Source of the DNA: Mesorhizobium sp.
Lineage (GTDB): Bacteria > Pseudomonadota > Alphaproteobacteria > Rhizobiales > Rhizobiaceae
Direction of reading: 5' to 3'
Length of the DNA: 64,000 nucleotides
Assembly (NCBI RefSeq): GCF_004962245.1
Contig: NZ_SUHQ01000033.1
Coordinates: 18,453-82,452, forward strand
A program made the translations under genes and the position numbers. Position 1 is the stretch's first letter. Every line of letters starts with the position of its first letter. The notes below the pieces were generated by a model. The model searched no databases, had not been told where the DNA came from, and saw nothing but the letters and a program-made list of their open reading frames with translations. Shown here one piece after another: positions 62,080-64,000 of the stretch.

Positions 62080-63882
62080 ATGAAACGTTTCCCCGTCCAT
62101 GGACGCGGCGCCACTGGTCGCGACGTACTCGCCTTCACTGTCCGCCACTGGAGCCGGCAGCCGGTGCGGCTCGCGATCATCATGGCTGCGATGCTTGCCT
62201 CCACGCTGGCTGACGTGCTGATGCCGGTCTATTCAGGTCGTCTCATCGATGCTGTTGCAGGTGGCGCTGCTGTGGCAGCACCAGCCTGGCATTCGGCCCT
62301 TGCAGCCTTCTCTGTACCGATTGCGCTTGCGCTCGCTGCCATTGCCATGCGCCACATCGCCTTCGTCGGTCTGAACGACCTTTTGCTGAAGATGATGTCC
62401 GATGTCGCGAACGAAGCGTTCTATCATGTCCAGCGCTTTTCGACAGACTGGCATGCGAACAGCTTCGCCGGCTCGACAGTGCGCAAGATAACGCGCGGCA
62501 TGGGGGCGCTCGACCCCCTAAACAGCACAATATTGGTCGCGCTGTTCCCGTCCTTTATCATCTTGGTAGGTTCGACGGCGCTGCTCGGCTGGCACTGGCT
62601 GGTCATGGGGCTGATCTTTGCTTGCGGCTCTCTGATCTATCTTGCGTTTTCGATTTCACTGTCGCTCAGCTATGTCGCGCCGGCGGCGAGCCTTGCCAAC
62701 CAATGGGACACAAAGCTCGGCGGCGCGCTTGCGGACGCGGTCAGTTGCAACGCTGTGGTCAAAGGCTTCGGCGCCGAGGTCCGCGAAGACGCGCGCCTTG
62801 CAAATATCATGACCAAATGGCGGCACCGCACGCGCAGGAGTTGGGTGCGCGGGACGAACATTGGCTCAACCCAAGGCGTCACTTTGGTTGCGCTCAGGGT
62901 GGCGGTGATCGGATATGCCCTGCTTCTGTGGTCGCATGGACAGGCAACGCCTGGCGAGATAGCCTATGTACTCACGTCCTTCATCGTCCTCCAGGGCTAT
63001 CTGCGTGATGCCGGCATGCATGTCCGCAACGTGCAACGCTCGGTTAATGATATGGAAGAACTGGTGGCCATCCACAATCAGCCGCTGGATGTTGCGGATC
63101 GTCCAGAGGCCGAGCCGATCCGGATCACGACGGGCCGCATCGATTTCCAGAACGTCCACTTCCGCTACGCCAACCATCCCCTGCCGATCTATAGCGAATG
63201 TTCGCTGTCGATTGAGGCTGGCGAAAGGGTTGGGTTGGTTGGGCCCTCCGGTTCCGGCAAGACAACATTCGTGAAGCTCATCCAGAGACTCTATGACCTG
63301 AGCGGCGGCCGGATCCTGATAGACGGCCAGGACGTCTCCGAGGTGACCCAAGAGTCGCTCCGTTCGCAGATCGCGATAGTGCAGCAGGAGCCTATCCTGT
63401 TTCACAGGTCGCTTGCCGAGAACATCGCCTATGGCCGGCCTAGCGCGAGCCAGGCCGAGATCGAGCAAGCGGCAAGGCTGGCCAGTGCGCACGACTTCAT
63501 CGCGCCCCTGCCGAAGGGCTATGGGACATTGGTCGGCGAAAGGGGTTTGAAGCTCTCCGGCGGCGAGCGCCAGCGCGTGGCGATCGCGCGCGCCTTCCTC
63601 GCGAACGCGCCGATCCTTATTCTGGATGAGGCCACATCGAGCCTCGATTCGGAATCCGAGGTGCTCATTCAACAAGCGGTGGATCGGTTGATGGTGGGTC
63701 GAACGACACTCGTCATCGCACACCGGCTGTCGACAGTCCGCTCGCTCGATCGGCTGCTCGTCTTCGATCGTGGCCGCATCATGGAGGACGGCGATCATGC
63801 CGCGCTGATCGATCTCGATGGTGGCATTTACCGCCGCCTCTTCGAACGGCAGGCGTTGGAGCTAGCGAAGGGCCTGGCCTGA
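62080..63882 (+). CDS. ABC exporter, permease and ATPase fused
   Basis: A 600-residue half-transporter of the MsbA/lipid A or peptide exporter type. Six hydrophobic helices lie in residues 25-310 (for example RLAIIMAAMLASTLADVLMP and LFPSFIILVGSTALLGWHWL). The ATPase follows: Walker A GPSGSGKTTFVKL (about 388), Q-loop VQQEPILFH, signature LSGGERQRVAI, Walker B PILILDEATSSLD, H-loop LVIAHRLSTV. Forms a homodimer in the inner membrane. The start may be ATG 62080 or TTG 62071; homology begins after both. Alone on the + strand after the acdS remnant; substrate unknown. Confidence 0.93.
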   Translation: MKRFPVHGRGATGRDVLAFTVRHWSRQPVRLAIIMAAMLASTLADVLMPVYSGRLIDAVAGGAAVAAPAWHSALAAFSVPIALALAAIAMRHIAFVGLNDLLLKMMSDVANEAFYHVQRFSTDWHANSFAGSTVRKITRGMGALDPLNSTILVALFPSFIILVGSTALLGWHWLVMGLIFACGSLIYLAFSISLSLSYVAPAASLANQWDTKLGGALADAVSCNAVVKGFGAEVREDARLANIMTKWRHRTRRSWVRGTNIGSTQGVTLVALRVAVIGYALLLWSHGQATPGEIAYVLTSFIVLQGYLRDAGMHVRNVQRSVNDMEELVAIHNQPLDVADRPEAEPIRITTGRIDFQNVHFRYANHPLPIYSECSLSIEAGERVGLVGPSGSGKTTFVKLIQRLYDLSGGRILIDGQDVSEVTQESLRSQIAIVQQEPILFHRSLAENIAYGRPSASQAEIEQAARLASAHDFIAPLPKGYGTLVGERGLKLSGGERQRVAIARAFLANAPILILDEATSSLDSESEVLIQQAVDRLMVGRTTLVIAHRLSTVRSLDRLLVFDRGRIMEDGDHAALIDLDGGIYRRLFERQALELAKGLA

Positions 63883-64000
63883 GCGCCAACCGGATTGCGC
63901 GATGCGCCGAGCCGTTGCCGGAGAGGAGTGTGGCAGTGAGGCCTTACCGGCGAGCGGGGGGCTACGGCCGGCAAAACCAGCACGGCCGGAACTGTCCGCC
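63883..64000. other. window end, no gene seen
   Basis: The last 118 bases after the exporter gene contain no supported start of a further gene. Confidence 0.4.

Noticed and set aside
62866..63798. 310-codon minus-strand open frame
   Set aside because: Antisense to the ABC exporter ATPase domain; a common shadow of high-GC genes.

Overview
The window looks like an accessory segment (symbiosis island or symbiotic plasmid type) of an alphaproteobacterium of the order Rhizobiales, most likely Mesorhizobium, Sinorhizobium or Rhizobium. The grounds are the high-GC codon use of the intact genes, the families of insertion sequences (IS66, IS110/IS1111, IS630, IS481, IS5, IS3, IS256, IS91, a RIT element), a decayed ACC deaminase gene (acdS) and a stand-alone panD. 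No nod, nif or fix gene, rRNA, tRNA or CRISPR array was seen. The genus is an inference.

Layout. 1-2.7 kb: end of an aldehyde dehydrogenase gene, class I fumarase, Lrp/AsnC regulator. 3.5-5.5 kb: a compact three-gene cassette, TIR domain protein, SLATT-type four-helix membrane protein, ThsB-like (DUF1863) TIR protein. This looks like an antiphage immune operon related to Thoeris but with a different effector. 6-9.3 kb: an IS3 remnant split by an intact IS1111-group element and an IS630 element. 9.5-10.7 kb: M20 amidohydrolase. 11.5-14.2 kb: GNAT gene and three decayed insertion sequences. 14.3-19.9 kb: leftward operon of amidase, periplasmic binding protein, ATPase and fused permease of a polyamine-type ABC transporter. 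20.3-21.6 kb: orphan ATP-grasp ligase. 22-26 kb: IS256, IS110 and group II intron remnants around a GNAT gene and panD. 26-30 kb: EctB-like aminotransferase, 2OG-Fe(II) oxygenase and a LuxR-type regulator. 30-33.5 kb: three broken IS110 genes. 33.9-35 kb: intact LysR regulator. 35.7-44.5 kb: an IS66 element whose transposase gene is split by about 6.1 kb holding an IS91-type element next to a RIT (three tyrosine recombinases) element. 45-50 kb: alanine-racemase-like gene and polar amino acid ABC transporter. 50.9-56.8 kb: CapA-like, AbgB-like, ornithine cyclodeaminase, CtlX and dimethylarginine hydrolase genes. 56.9-61 kb: leftward genes for a 471-residue unknown protein, a methyltransferase and a PRMT-like methyltransferase. 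61.3-63.9 kb: acdS pseudogene and an ABC exporter.

How it may work together. A conserved block of about 62 bp (core GGGTGTCACAAA, one variable base, ACTTAATAAATT, ending GCATGCAA) occurs three times, at 34992, 45104 and 50660. Each copy lies beside the start of a LysR gene. One LysR gene is intact; two are remnants whose promoter side still faces an operon. The simplest reading is that the surviving LysR protein controls both the racemase/transport operon and the CapA/AbgB/OCD/CtlX/DDAH operon. Together these would import and break down an amino acid derivative, perhaps a guanidino or gamma-glutamyl compound. A PRMT-like enzyme a few kilobases from a DDAH raises the possibility of methylarginine metabolism.
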